Part shown: positions 1-7,473 of the stretch, piece by piece
Position numbering within the stretch: the first letter of the stretch is position 1
Layout: each line of letters starts with the position of its first letter
Assembly: GCA_947384285.1 (NCBI GenBank)
Contig: CANDGI010000005.1
Location: 1 to 64,000 of the forward strand
Source: an uncultured Lachnospiraceae bacterium
Lineage (GTDB): Bacteria; Bacillota; Clostridia; Lachnospirales; Lachnospiraceae
Reading direction: 5' to 3'
Length of the DNA: 64,000 nt
Notes under the pieces: model-generated
The model's database searches: none
Seen by the model: the letters and a program-made list of their open reading frames with translations, nothing else
Told to the model about the DNA's origin: nothing
Made by a program: the position numbers and the translations under genes

Positions 1-264
1 TTCCTTTCCAGTATAATAACGGCACAGACAAACGCCATCAATACCATACGTGGGGGATTTACAAAATCTTCTGTTCAGATGAAGCAAAAACAACGGAAAC
101 AGGAGGCGATAACCATGTACTTAACCAGTAAAGACCGTAAAATCAAGACCCAGCAGAACCTCATAAACCGCCTGGGGGAAGAAAACAGGCGGTTGAAGAA
201 ACAATTAGAAGCATACAGCTGTGAAAGTATGGAACATAGAATGATAAAAGGTAGTGAATATTGA
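1..264 (+). CDS. Small coiled-coil protein of the integrated element (possibly 3' end of a longer gene)
   Basis: The reading frame is open from the first base of the window to the stop at 262-264, so this may be the C-terminal 87 residues of a longer protein. A strong AGGAGG at 101-106 sits 8 bases before an ATG at 115, so a separate 49-residue protein starting at 115 is also possible. The last 45 residues are charged and heptad-like (DRKIKTQQ, RLGEENRRLKKQLE), as in the C-terminal coiled coils of TnpC/DUF6262-type proteins that accompany recombinases. That family link is a guess from the pattern and from its place upstream of a recombinase. No catalytic motif is visible. Confidence 0.4.
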   Translation, partial: FLSSIITAQTNAINTIRGGFTKSSVQMKQKQRKQEAITMYLTSKDRKIKTQQNLINRLGEENRRLKKQLEAYSCESMEHRMIKGSEY

Positions 265-412
265 ATTTACTGCCTTTTTATATCAGAAAAATAATTATTG
301 GACTATCAGAATAAAGCTGATAGTTTAAGATACTTTTAATTTTATAGAAATATGAATGAGACAAGCCTTAAAACGAATAAAATAAAAAAACGATACTTAG
401 CGAGGATGAAGT

Positions 413-514
413 TTGAAAGAAAGCAGCAAAAATATAAAAGTAACTGTAGTCTATGGAGATAAGAAATTAGTTGATTGTATGAAAAATGTAATTATTAAAC
501 GCACAAAACAATAG
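413..514 (+). CDS. Tiny ORF (33 aa) upstream of the recombinase
   Basis: A 33-codon frame starts with TTG at 413 behind GAGGATGAAG and ends at TAG 512-514. The product contains KVTVVYGDKKLVDCMKN, then IIKRTKQ. It looks like the small proteins that often precede site-specific recombinases in clostridial mobile elements, but I recognise it only by general appearance. The rest of 265-594 is AT-rich and shows no other gene. Function unknown. Confidence 0.4.
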   Translation: MKESSKNIKVTVVYGDKKLVDCMKNVIIKRTKQ

Positions 515-526
515 AAAACAGACCTT

Positions 527-560
527 GTATCATGTATAATAGTCTTAGTGTACATGATAC
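527..560 (+). promoter_or_regulatory. Inverted repeat with embedded -10 box upstream of the recombinase
   Basis: Perfect 10-bp arms GTATCATGTA (527-536) and TACATGATAC (551-560) flank a 14-bp centre. A TATAAT at 535-540 overlaps the left arm, so the palindrome is well placed to act as an operator over the recombinase promoter. It could also be part of the attachment or binding site of the recombinase. The -35 region is weak. Confidence 0.5.
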
Positions 561-594
561 GAGGATATAATAAATACGATTGGAGAGAAGCAAT

Positions 595-2175
595 ATGAAA
601 GGAAATCGTGCAGTATTATATCTAAGGCTGAGCAAAGAAGACGCTGATAAAATCAGCAAGGGAGATGATAGCGCAAGCATAAAGAACCAAAGACTTTTAT
701 TGACGGATTATGCTTTGACGCATGATTTTAAGATTGTTAAAGTATATTCAGATGATGATGAAAGCGGATTATACGATGACCGCCCAGATTTTGAAAAAAT
801 GATGGTTGATGCAAAGTTAAATGAGTTTGACATCATCATTGCAAAAACACAATCAAGGTTTTCCAGGAATATGGAACATATTGAAAAATATCTGCACCAT
901 GATTTGCCGAACCTGGGAATCAGATTCATTGGTGTCGTAGACGGTGTTGATACCGATAATGAAGAAAACAAAAAAAGCAGGCAGATTAACGGGCTTGTAA
1001 ATGAATGGTATTGTGAGGATTTATCGAAAAATATCCGCAGTTCTTTTAAAGCGAAAATGAGGGACGGGCAGTTTTTAGGTTCTTCATGTCCATATGGGTA
1101 TAAAAAAGATCCACAAGACCATAATCATTTGGTCATAGATGAATATGCGGCAGAAATTGTAAGAAGAATCTATAAATTATACTTATCTGGATATGGTAAA
1201 GCGAAAATAGGTTCTATACTCTCTTCGGAAGGGGTATTGATTCCGACTTTATATAAACGGGAAGTGTTGGGTGAGAATTATCATAACTCGAGAGCACTGG
1301 AAACTACAAAAAATTGGCCGTATCAAACAATCCATACTATATTAAATAATGAGACTTACATAGGAAATTTAATCCAGAATAAAATAAATACATTGTCTTA
1401 TAAAGACAAAAAGAAGAAAATGCTTCCAAAAGAAAAATGGATTGTAGTAGAAAATACTCATGAGCCAATTATAGAAGAAGAAGTTTTTGAAATGGTACAG
1501 AAATTACAGAAAACACGTATTAGAAGTGTTGGTTCCATGGAAGTGAATGGGATCTTTTCTGGGATGATTTATTGCGCAGATTGTAAACATGCCATGTCAA
1601 GGAAGTATGCAAGGCGGGGAAACAAAGGATTCATAGGTTATATTTGCAAAACATATAAAACACAAGGAAAGCAGTTTTGTGACAGCCATAGTATAGGCAT
1701 AGAAGATTTAGAGGAAGCGGTGCTATTATCTATAAAAAGTGAAGCAAGAAAAATTTTGAAAGAGGAAGACATAAACGAACTGAAGAGAGTGGAGTTTTAT
1801 AATGAGAGCAAAGAATGTTATGAAATGCAGTTAGATAATATCCAGAAAAGGATTGGAAAAATAGAAAAATTCAAAAAGAAAACCTACAACAATTTTATGG
1901 AGGACTTGATTTCCAAAGAAGAGTATATGGAATATATTTCTGGCTATGAGGATGAAATAAAAGAGCTGCAGAAGCAAAAGAGTGTGTTAGAGGGCAAGTC
2001 TGATTTGAAGCAGGAATTAAATGCCCAATATGATGAATGGGTGGAGGCTTTTAGAAATTATATCAATATTAGAGAACTAACAAGAGATATGGTTTTAGAA
2101 CTGATTGAAAGAATAGAAGTAAATAGAGATGGATCTATTATAATCTATTATAAATTTCAAAATCCATATGATTAG
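595..2175 (+). CDS. Large serine recombinase (site-specific integrase)
   Basis: This 526-residue protein catalyses integration and excision of a mobile element. The N-terminal resolvase domain (about 1-150) has the catalytic serine in YLRLSKED and the arginine-bearing TQSRFSRN. A recombinase domain follows, with the typical CPYGYKKD segment. Next come a zinc ribbon (CADC about 330, with further Cys in YICK and FCDS) and a C-terminal Lys/Glu-rich coiled coil. I chose ATG 595 because GGAGAG lies 7 bases upstream; a TTG at 580 is in frame but has no such site. The gene ends about 15 bp before the point where the neighbouring carboxypeptidase gene loses its sequence, so it sits at the extreme end of the element. 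The family is certain; the exact element type is not. Confidence 0.93.
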   Translation: MKGNRAVLYLRLSKEDADKISKGDDSASIKNQRLLLTDYALTHDFKIVKVYSDDDESGLYDDRPDFEKMMVDAKLNEFDIIIAKTQSRFSRNMEHIEKYLHHDLPNLGIRFIGVVDGVDTDNEENKKSRQINGLVNEWYCEDLSKNIRSSFKAKMRDGQFLGSSCPYGYKKDPQDHNHLVIDEYAAEIVRRIYKLYLSGYGKAKIGSILSSEGVLIPTLYKREVLGENYHNSRALETTKNWPYQTIHTILNNETYIGNLIQNKINTLSYKDKKKKMLPKEKWIVVENTHEPIIEEEVFEMVQKLQKTRIRSVGSMEVNGIFSGMIYCADCKHAMSRKYARRGNKGFIGYICKTYKTQGKQFCDSHSIGIEDLEEAVLLSIKSEARKILKEEDINELKRVEFYNESKECYEMQLDNIQKRIGKIEKFKKKTYNNFMEDLISKEEYMEYISGYEDEIKELQKQKSVLEGKSDLKQELNAQYDEWVEAFRNYINIRELTRDMVLELIERIEVNRDGSIIIYYKFQNPYD

Positions 2176-2588
2176 TGTCTACTATATATAAATGCCACAC
2201 AGGCATCATTTGCACTTGCAACAGAGATACATTTTAGCATGGTTTCCACGGTCTGGGTCTCGCCTGGTTCCAGGAAAACCTGGGAGCCGCCCATGCTTGC
2301 GGCGTATTCAGATACTGTGACCGTATCCTCCAAAGAAATTTTTCCTTGCTCCAATGCATCGAAAATCAAAATCATTGTCATGATTTTTGTGATGCTTGCC
2401 GGGTGCAGGGAGGTGTGGGCATCTTTTTCGTAGATAATCTGGCCGGTAGAGGCTTCCATTAAGGCTGCAGATGGGGCGGAAACAGTAACTTCTTCTGCGG
2501 GCGGCTGCTGTGGGGATACTTCAGAAGTGGGAAGCAGGGAGGATATCAGCAAGCACGCAGATAATAAAACAGATAATAATGAATGCAT
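2172..2588 (-). pseudogene. D-alanyl-D-alanine carboxypeptidase (PBP5/DacF type), truncated by the integrated element
   Basis: Only the first about 132 of the usual 380-430 residues remain. The start at 2588 has GGAGG 7 bases upstream and is followed by a hydrophobic signal sequence. The serine nucleophile motif SITK (65-68) and the second active-site motif SAN (125-127) are present; the KTG motif and the C-terminal membrane anchor are missing. Homology stops near residue 132 (about base 2193). A short unrelated tail (FIYSRH) ends in the recombinase stop region. The plain reading is that the element integrated inside the gene and that the 3' part lies beyond the left edge of the window. The protein should be inactive unless the element excises. 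Confidence 0.85.
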
Positions 2589-2648
2589 ATCAGAACCTCC
2601 AAATGTTATATAATAGTTTAAGCGCAAAGCTTGTATGATATTCCCCGT

Positions 2649-2804
2649 TTTCCTATGAAAGTCTTCGACTTCCACAGCAGGGATGGCCATGCGGCCCGCC
2701 AGACGGCAGGCAGAGCATGATGAGGGTTTCCTATGAAAGTCTCCGGCTTGCGTAGAAAGGATGTCCATACGGCCTGTCGCAGGGAAGTCTGGGCAAGATG
2801 GCAG
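2649..2804. repeat. Degenerate 78-bp tandem duplication with two palindromic repeat copies
   Basis: Two units begin with TTTCCTATGAAAGTC at 2649 and 2727, a 78-bp period. Each contains the dispersed palindrome CTATGAAAGTC..GACTT followed by a GGATGGCCAT-like tail (2653-2690 and 2731-2768). It fills most of the 302-bp gap between the carboxypeptidase start and the metallophosphoesterase. No convincing ORF or terminator was seen here. Confidence 0.6.
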
Positions 2805-2890
2805 ACCATGTTTTTCAGATTTATAAAAGTTATATATCCAGCAGCGGATGCTATTATCTTGTAATGAGAGGAAAAGGAAAGGGAAAATAA

Positions 2891-3745
2891 ATGAAAATTA
2901 TATTTTTTATGGTTATATTGGGGCTGTCTTATGTTTTGTGGCAGAGATGGGAACTGACAAAATTTAAGGTAACGGAATATAAAATATTTTCTCCGAAGAT
3001 AAAACAGCAGGCATGTGCGGCAGTGATTGCAGACTTGCATGGATTTACCTATGGCAGGGAAAATGAAAGGCTTTTGGAGCAGGTCAAAGATTTAAATCCA
3101 GACATAATTTTTGTGCCGGGAGATATATTGGTGTCCAAATACAGCGATACCTATGGAACAGCTTTGAAAACTTTGCAGCAGCTTGTAAAGATTGCTCCGG
3201 TGTATTATAGCTATGGGAACCATGAGAGCCGTCTGCGCGACCCGGAAAGAATAAATTATCCCCTGTTTCAGGATTATATGTCGAAGGCCAGGGAAGCGGG
3301 AGTTATTGTGATGGGAACGGAAAGCCGGGAGATTTTTCTGGGGGAAAACAAGGTTCAGCTGTCTGCCCTGGAGCTGGAGCTTGCCTATTATGAAAAGGGC
3401 AGAATTGTGCCGTTGGAACCGGATTATCTGAAAGCCCGCCTTCCAGTGCAAAAAGACGGGATGTTCCAAATTCTCCTTGCCCATAATCCTGCTTATGCCA
3501 AAGAATATATGCGTTGGGGGGCGGACGTGACGTTCTGCGGACATAATCATGGAGGGCTGGTCCGGATTCCAGGGATAGGCAGTGTGATTTCCCCACAGCT
3601 TACCTGGTTTCCCAAATATGATTCGGGCAGGTTTCAGGAGGAAGGGAAGAATGTGATTGTAAGCCGGGGAATGGGAACCCATACCTTCCATATAAGGATT
3701 TTTAACAGAGCGGAATTATTGTCTGTAGTATTCCTGCCGGAATAA
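2891..3745 (+). CDS. Membrane-anchored calcineurin-like metallophosphoesterase
   Basis: The 284-residue protein starts with one hydrophobic segment (about 3-17), so it is probably tethered to the membrane with the catalytic domain behind it. The dinuclear-metal motifs are all present in order: ADLHG (D48, H50), PGD (77-78), YGNHE (109-112), a histidine in LLAHNP and the terminal GHNHGG. This is the YkuE-like arrangement. Substrate unknown; relatives act on phosphodiesters or cell-envelope intermediates. A purine-rich ribosome site precedes ATG 2891. It stands alone, with the scpA promoter following. Confidence 0.85.
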   Translation: MKIIFFMVILGLSYVLWQRWELTKFKVTEYKIFSPKIKQQACAAVIADLHGFTYGRENERLLEQVKDLNPDIIFVPGDILVSKYSDTYGTALKTLQQLVKIAPVYYSYGNHESRLRDPERINYPLFQDYMSKAREAGVIVMGTESREIFLGENKVQLSALELELAYYEKGRIVPLEPDYLKARLPVQKDGMFQILLAHNPAYAKEYMRWGADVTFCGHNHGGLVRIPGIGSVISPQLTWFPKYDSGRFQEEGKNVIVSRGMGTHTFHIRIFNRAELLSVVFLPE

Positions 3746-3771
3746 ATCTGGCGTTCTTGACAAAAATTCTC

Positions 3772-3800
3772 TTGAAAAAAGCATCGGATACAGGTAGAAT
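3772..3800 (+). promoter_or_regulatory. Sigma-A promoter for scpA-scpB
   Basis: TTGAAA (3772-3777), a 17-bp spacer and TAGAAT (3795-3800), 32 bp before the scpA start. Confidence 0.6.
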
Positions 3801-3831
3801 AGGTGATAGTGCTGTTTGAAAAGGGGATACT

Positions 3832-4593
3832 ATGGATTTGACGGTGAAATTGCAGGTGTTTGAAGGCCCGTTGGATTTGCTTCTGCATCTGCTTGAGAAA
3901 AATAAGGTAAATATTTATGACATTCCCATTGTGGAGATTACCAGCCAGTATATGGATTATATTAATGAAATGCAGCGGCAGGATTTGAATATTGTCAGTG
4001 AATTTCTGGTGATGGCGGCTACGCTTCTCGATATTAAGTCCAGGATGCTGCTTCCCAAGGAGGAGGCCCAGGAGGAAGAGGAAGATCCAAGGGCGGAGCT
4101 GGTGCAGAAGCTGCTGGAATATAAAATGTACAAATGCATGTCTTATGAATTGAAGGACAGGCAGATAGACGCCAATAAAGTGTTGTTTAAGATGCCTACG
4201 ATTCCTGAGGAAGTCAGGCAGTACGAGGAACCGGTGGATTTGCAAAAGCTGATGTTGGATGTGACATTAAAAAAGCTCAACGCCATTTTCAAATCCATCA
4301 TGCGAAAGCAGGAGGATAAAATCGATCCGATTCGTTCTAAGTTTGGGAAAATTGAAAGGGAAGAGGTATCCCTGGAAGAGCGGATGGCCTATTTGGAACA
4401 ATATGCTCTGGCTCACAGCTGCTTCAGCTTTCGGGGGCTGCTGGAAGCGCAGAGCAGCAAGATGGAAGTGATTGTGACATTTTTATCGGTTCTGGAATTG
4501 ATGAAAATTGGAAAGATACATATTTCCCAGGAGCATATTTTTGATGATATTATTATTTATGCAAGCGCCAAGGATAGACAGATGCCGGCATAA
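3832..4593 (+). CDS. scpA: Segregation and condensation protein A
   Basis: ScpA is the kleisin subunit that bridges the SMC head domains with ScpB to compact and segregate the chromosome. The 253-residue length and the N-terminal FEGPLDLLLHLLEKNKVNIYD-type segment are diagnostic. An acidic stretch (EEEEEDP, about 80-87) and a C-terminal winged-helix-like part (LSVLELMKIGKI, about 220) follow. It is the first gene of a two-gene unit with scpB, 15 bp apart. The SMC gene itself is not in the window. Confidence 0.96.
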   Translation: MDLTVKLQVFEGPLDLLLHLLEKNKVNIYDIPIVEITSQYMDYINEMQRQDLNIVSEFLVMAATLLDIKSRMLLPKEEAQEEEEDPRAELVQKLLEYKMYKCMSYELKDRQIDANKVLFKMPTIPEEVRQYEEPVDLQKLMLDVTLKKLNAIFKSIMRKQEDKIDPIRSKFGKIEREEVSLEERMAYLEQYALAHSCFSFRGLLEAQSSKMEVIVTFLSVLELMKIGKIHISQEHIFDDIIIYASAKDRQMPA

Positions 4594-4608
4594 GGAGACC
4601 AGGTTAGT

Positions 4609-5178
4609 ATGAAGTTGGAAAAGCAGGAAGCGATTATTGAAGGGATTTTATTTGCCATGGGTGAATCTGTAGAAATATCCAAATTGGCAGAGGTTTTAGA
4701 GGCCAGCCAGGAAGAAGTACAGGATATTTTACATAAAATGATGAAACGGTATAAGAAAGAAGACCGTGGAATTGAGATTATGGAAATTGAAAATGCAGTT
4801 CAGATGTGCACGAAAAAGGAAATGTATGAATATCTGATAAAGATTGCAAAGCAGCCCAGGCAGCATGTGCTGACCGATGTGCTTTTAGAGACCCTTTCTA
4901 TTATTGCCTATAAGCAGCCCATTACCAGGCTGGAAATTGAGAAGATACGCGGCGTAAGCTGTGCCCATGCAGTCAATAAGCTGGTGGAATACAACCTGGT
5001 TTGTGAATTAGGCAGGCTGGATGCACCAGGCAGGCCGCTGCTGTTTGGGACTACGGAAGAATTTTTGAGAAGCTTCGGCGTCCAGTCTATTGAAGAACTC
5101 CCCGTGTTGAACCAAGACCAGCTGGAGGAATTCAAACAGCAAGCCGAACAAGAAATGAACCTAAAACTAGACGTCTGA
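4609..5178 (+). CDS. scpB: Segregation and condensation protein B
   Basis: ScpB forms the homodimer that binds ScpA in the SMC-ScpAB condensin. The 189-residue protein has the two winged-helix domains of the family. The conserved centre LETLSIIAYKQPITRLEIE and IRGVSC is seen, with LGRLDAPGRP and a FGTTEEFLRSFG segment near the C-terminus. An RBS (AAGGAGA) precedes ATG 4609. The C-terminal tail (QEMNLKLDV) is followed at 5265 by a 21-bp tandem array. Confidence 0.96.
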   Translation: MKLEKQEAIIEGILFAMGESVEISKLAEVLEASQEEVQDILHKMMKRYKKEDRGIEIMEIENAVQMCTKKEMYEYLIKIAKQPRQHVLTDVLLETLSIIAYKQPITRLEIEKIRGVSCAHAVNKLVEYNLVCELGRLDAPGRPLLFGTTEEFLRSFGVQSIEELPVLNQDQLEEFKQQAEQEMNLKLDV

Positions 5179-5264
5179 TTAATCATGAAAAGGTATGTAC
5201 CATGAGGCGGGACCCAGCCCAAAGAAAAGAGCACCAAAAAAAGCAGAAAGCTGGGAGGAGCCCT

Positions 5265-5390
5265 GATGGCCATAGAAGAATCCCCGACGGCCATAGAAGA
5301 ATCCCCGGCGGCCATAGAAGAATCCCCGGTGGCCATAGAAGAATCCCCGGCGGCCATAGAAGAATCCCCGACAGCCATAGAAGAATCCCC
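5265..5390. repeat. 21-bp tandem array, six copies, after scpB
   Basis: Six head-to-tail copies of GGCCATAGAAGAATCCCC plus a variable three-base start (GAT, GAC, GGC, GGT, GGC, GAC). Variation is almost confined to positions 1-4 of the unit. Because 21 is a multiple of three, long open frames occur on both strands, but none has a good RBS or non-repeat conserved part, so I treat them as spurious. Confidence 0.9.
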
Positions 5391-5418
5391 AATGCTTCAC
5401 TGAAGGGACAATTAAAAA

Positions 5419-5459
5419 TCCCACCCCATGCTTATCTTCACAGCATAGGATGGGACATT
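5419..5459 (+). terminator. Hairpin terminator between scpB and the LUD gene
   Basis: A 14-bp stem (5419-5432 with 5442-5455, two G-U pairs) is flanked by an A-run on the left and CATTTT on the right. It can serve both convergent genes. Confidence 0.6.
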
Positions 5460-5484
5460 TTCAAAACAAAAATAAAACCCAGAT

Positions 5485-6123
5485 TTAATAACCAAGCGCT
5501 TCCCCGATCAAAATAACCTTAATCCGCCCAGCAGGAGCGCTCCGCCGCGTAACCACCGTATGGGAACAAATGCAGTCCGGGCTTAAACAGTCGGAACATA
5601 ACCCTGTGGCGGCGCAAGGCGTCTGCCGGTTCAACCGGATTGCATTGATAGGAGAAGCCACATTTTTCACACGGGAAACTGCATCTTCCAGAGAAGAAAC
5701 CACTTTGTTCATGCCAGCAAGGATAATGACGTTTTCCGGCCCGTAAATCAAAGCCGCTGCCCGGTTTCCGGTTCCATCAATATTCAAAAGCTCCCCGCCG
5801 GAAGTGATCGCATTGCTGCTCATAAAGAAGTAATCTGCATTCAGGGATTTATGGTAGATTTCCGCAATTTCTTCCGGTGAGCTGGCTTTGCTCCGGTCCA
5901 ATAATGTAATGTCGCTGCGCTGCCTTAGCAGGCCGGCCATGCCGGATTCTGCCAGCGTCATGGAGCCGCCGAAGGACACGGTACTGCCGGAGGGTACCAG
6001 CGACATAGCAAGCTCTGTGGCTTCTGCTGCAGTTTTGCAGTAGTGGCATTCAAAGTGACGCTTTTCGAGGTTTTTCATGGTAGTCTTTGCAAGGTTTTCA
6101 TAATAAGTTTCTGTTGGGGTCAT
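5485..6123 (-). CDS. LUD-domain protein (LutC/YkgG-like)
   Basis: The 212-residue protein belongs to the LUD family, which includes LutC of the lactate-oxidation complex and stand-alone homologues of unknown role. Motifs seen: VSFGGSMTLAESG, a SSNAITSGGELLNIDGTGNR core and PENVIILAGMNKVV. The C-terminal part is Cys-rich (CAATGLCSDCLSPDCIC), as in stand-alone clostridial members where it could bind metal. Start 6123 is chosen because GGAGGA lies 8 bases upstream; the open frame extends further without a site. No lutA or lutB is next to it, so a lactate role is not supported by context. Confidence 0.8.
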   Translation of the reverse strand: MTPTETYYENLAKTTMKNLEKRHFECHYCKTAAEATELAMSLVPSGSTVSFGGSMTLAESGMAGLLRQRSDITLLDRSKASSPEEIAEIYHKSLNADYFFMSSNAITSGGELLNIDGTGNRAAALIYGPENVIILAGMNKVVSSLEDAVSRVKNVASPINAIRLNRQTPCAATGLCSDCLSPDCICSHTVVTRRSAPAGRIKVILIGEALGY

Positions 6124-6172
6124 AAATCTGCTCCTCCCTTTTCTGATATTGGCTGCAAGGAACTGATAGATG

Positions 6173-6209
6173 CTGCGAAAGCCTTCGGCTTCCACAGCAG
6201 AATGGCCAT
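6173..6209. repeat. Dispersed palindromic repeat, copy C
   Basis: CTGCGAAAGCC, TTC, GGCTTCCACAG, then CAGAATGGCCAT. Compared with the copy at 2653 the hairpin keeps pairing: AAGTC/GACTT becomes AAGCC/GGCTT, a compensatory change. It lies in the gap between the LUD and AraC genes. Confidence 0.55.
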
Positions 6210-6298
6210 GCAGCTGAGGTACGATAGGTTAAATGGTAAGCCTGCTATTATTATAAAATACCCTGCTCCATGCGTCAATTTAAAATTTGTACATTGCG

Positions 6299-7153
6299 CT
6301 ATGCCTGCTTTTTGGTTACCGGAATCCAGACCTCATACTGGGCATTTTGGGGATCGGGACTGATATAAACTTCAATATCTGGAGCGCTGCCATATTCATA
6401 TCCAGATGTAGGCAGCCATTCCGTTACAATGCGCTTTTCCAGTTCCTGGATGGACTGGTTGGTTCCGGATCCAGAAAAGATTGCCCATGTTGCCTTTGGC
6501 ACAACATATTCTTCAAAGTTTTCTGCTTTTTTTGATGTGGAAACAGCAATATAGTACCGCCATGCATCCTCCTCCCCGTTGCACAGGCTGACGCCAAGTA
6601 CGCCCATCGGCTCTGCGTTCATCATTTGAATCAATGTCTGCAGCGTGCCGTCTGCGGAAATCTCTTCCCATTTTTTGGGGATAACGGCAAAGTTCTTTTC
6701 AATTTCTTTTTCCAGCGGTACCGACACGCCCACAATGCGGAATGGGTCTTTTGTTTCAATGCGATAATTCATTTCTTCTACTCCTTTGATTGTGATTTTA
6801 AATGTAATCGGAGGAAAGGATTTTATGGAAGTGCCTTCCATTTTCATGGCTGAAGGGGCAATGCCGTGAATGCTCTGGAAGGCCCTGTTAAAAGCCGTAG
6901 GGGAATTATAGCCGTATTTTTCTGCTATATCAATGATTTTAGCGTCGTTTCCCTGCAAATCTACGGCCGCCAGTGACATTTTCCTTTTTCGGATATATTC
7001 GGACAAGGGCATACCTGCCATATAAGAAAACATTCGTTGAAAATGATAAGAGGAACAGCAGGCAATCCTCCCAAGCTGCTGGTAGTCAATTTTATCCGTA
7101 AGGTTTTTTTCAATATAGTCCATGGCGCTGTTCAGCCTTTCCATCCATTCCAT
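6299..7153 (-). CDS. AraC-family regulator with GyrI-like effector domain
   Basis: Residues 1-105 form an AraC/XylS double helix-turn-helix (CCSSYHFQRMFSYMAG and KYGYNSPTAFNRAFQSIHG). Residues from about 125 form a GyrI-like small-molecule-binding domain (YRIETKDPFRIVGVSVPL, ending in EVWIPVTKK). Such proteins (Rob/SoxS-GyrI type) activate efflux or detoxification genes on binding hydrophobic ligands. Length 284 is normal. Start 7153 has AAAGGAGG upstream. It is divergent from the ABC exporter at 7474, which it may control (inference). Confidence 0.88.
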   Translation of the reverse strand: MEWMERLNSAMDYIEKNLTDKIDYQQLGRIACCSSYHFQRMFSYMAGMPLSEYIRKRKMSLAAVDLQGNDAKIIDIAEKYGYNSPTAFNRAFQSIHGIAPSAMKMEGTSIKSFPPITFKITIKGVEEMNYRIETKDPFRIVGVSVPLEKEIEKNFAVIPKKWEEISADGTLQTLIQMMNAEPMGVLGVSLCNGEEDAWRYYIAVSTSKKAENFEEYVVPKATWAIFSGSGTNQSIQELEKRIVTEWLPTSGYEYGSAPDIEVYISPDPQNAQYEVWIPVTKKQA

Positions 7154-7353
7154 TTTTCAATTCCTCCTTTGAGACATAAAAAGTATAACAATTTCTGATG
7201 AGCCTGTCCTCTCTTTGCATGCACAGAAAAGAGAGACGCTGCAATAATGATATGGGATAGTATAAAATGAAGTGCACACCTTGTCAATCTGCTGTTAAGT
7301 GGAAATTGTGATTGAGATTATACGGATAAAATCATATAATAAGTGATGGATAT

Positions 7354-7381
7354 TTGAAATTATTGGCAATTGTGCTATAAT
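7354..7381 (+). promoter_or_regulatory. Promoter for the ABC exporter in the AraC/ABC divergent region
   Basis: TTGAAA (7354-7359), 16-bp spacer, TATAAT (7376-7381). The 7154-7473 gap holds this promoter and presumably the minus-strand promoter of the AraC gene. A small inverted repeat (CTCTCTTT..AAAGAGAG near 7210-7237) is also seen. No gene. Confidence 0.6.
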
Positions 7382-7473
7382 GGTTTCTGCAAATGATACG
7401 CTTTTTTATTTAGAGGTGAAAATTTTGCATATTTGCCTGCATGGCACAAAAGCCTAAAAGAAAGGGGATTTTA

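Noticed and set aside
5179..5516. Open frames on both strands across the 21-bp array
   Set aside because: They exist only because the period is a multiple of three; composition is repeat-driven and no RBS or conserved flank supports them.
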